From: Lysobacterales bacterium PRO7
GTDB lineage: Bacteria > Pseudomonadota > Gammaproteobacteria > Xanthomonadales > Rhodanobacteraceae
Direction of reading: 5' to 3'
Length of the DNA stretch: 64,000 bases
Assembly (NCBI GenBank): GCA_021404785.1
Contig: QWHH01000012.1
Location: forward strand, 23,838-87,837
The notes under the pieces were generated by a model that worked only from the letters and a program-made list of their open reading frames with translations, did not search any database and was not told the origin of the DNA. Both the position numbers and the translations under genes were made by a program. Below are positions 63,924 through 64,000 of this stretch, piece by piece. The stretch's first letter is position 1. Every line of letters starts with the position of its first letter.

Positions 63924-64000
63924 ATGCGCGCATTCACGCTTGAAGGCAAACTGGTCGCGCTGTTGTTCGCGGCGGCGGTGCTGGCGGCAGTGCTGGCCGG
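63924..64000 (+). CDS. Membrane protein, probable sensor kinase (5' end only)
   Basis: Only 25 codons are visible: MRAFTLEGKLVALLFAAAVLAAVLA, a start followed by a helix. It begins 7 bases after the NtrC-type regulator and so is most likely its partner histidine kinase. The rest lies beyond the window. Confidence 0.6.
   Translation, partial: MRAFTLEGKLVALLFAAAVLAAVLA

Overview
The window is GC-rich, densely coded DNA from a gammaproteobacterium that looks like order Xanthomonadales, probably close to Rhodanobacteraceae. The pointers are the thiS-thiG-trmB block, a SAH riboswitch in front of ahcY with metF further along the same strand, a TonB-dependent receptor, a patatin/beta-barrel autotransporter, DUF6600/FecR-type secreted proteins and two kinds of short palindromic repeat (REP). 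The family placement is inference. No rRNA, CRISPR array, transposase or integrase is visible.

Layout. 1-9 kb: the 5' part of an M1 aminopeptidase, a DUF3592 membrane protein, a four-gene MacB-type ABC export operon (2539-6998), an EamA transporter, a Rieske protein and small envelope proteins. 9-22.7 kb: an SLC13/RCK permease, thiS-thiG-trmB, a large FecR/DUF6600 protein with 63-bp tandem repeats, tRNA-Gly(CCC), a rimB-rimK pair, a BlaI/BlaR1-like pair with a TonB tail, a candidate small RNA and an OmpR-type two-component system, then ilvE. 22.7-31 kb: TauE, metF and ahcY, separated by an accessory block (pirin, mazEF, a ParA pair, a Zn-ribbon protein, brnTA). Decayed copies of the ahcY 3' end punctuate this block, which suggests repeated insertion at that site. 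31-39.4 kb: a sigma factor operon, a TonB receptor, a type Vd autotransporter and an ABC-F ATPase. 39.4-44.6 kb: a defence-like island with higBA, a 1061-residue type ISP-like restriction-modification enzyme that carries an in-frame REP doublet, and a GSU2403-type nucleotidyltransferase behind a large inverted repeat. 44.7-52.8 kb: metK, dusB, a sugar kinase plus nucleoside permease, a diguanylate cyclase and a sigma/anti-sigma-like/PDZ operon. 52.9-64 kb: a second ABC export operon with two tandem pairs of MacB-like permeases, a DUF885 protein, an NtrC-type regulator and the start of its kinase.

How the parts work together. Three methionine-cycle genes (metF, ahcY, metK) lie here. metF and ahcY share a 28-bp operator placed in the same register over their -10 boxes, ahcY adds a SAH riboswitch, and metK is preceded by two abutting MET-box-like octamers. 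The second export operon has a textbook sigma-54 promoter with upstream palindromes, and the NtrC-type activator at the far end of the cluster is the obvious candidate to act there. The OmpR-type regulator lies just downstream of an 11-bp-spaced direct repeat that sits over the promoter of a roughly 120-nt terminated transcript.
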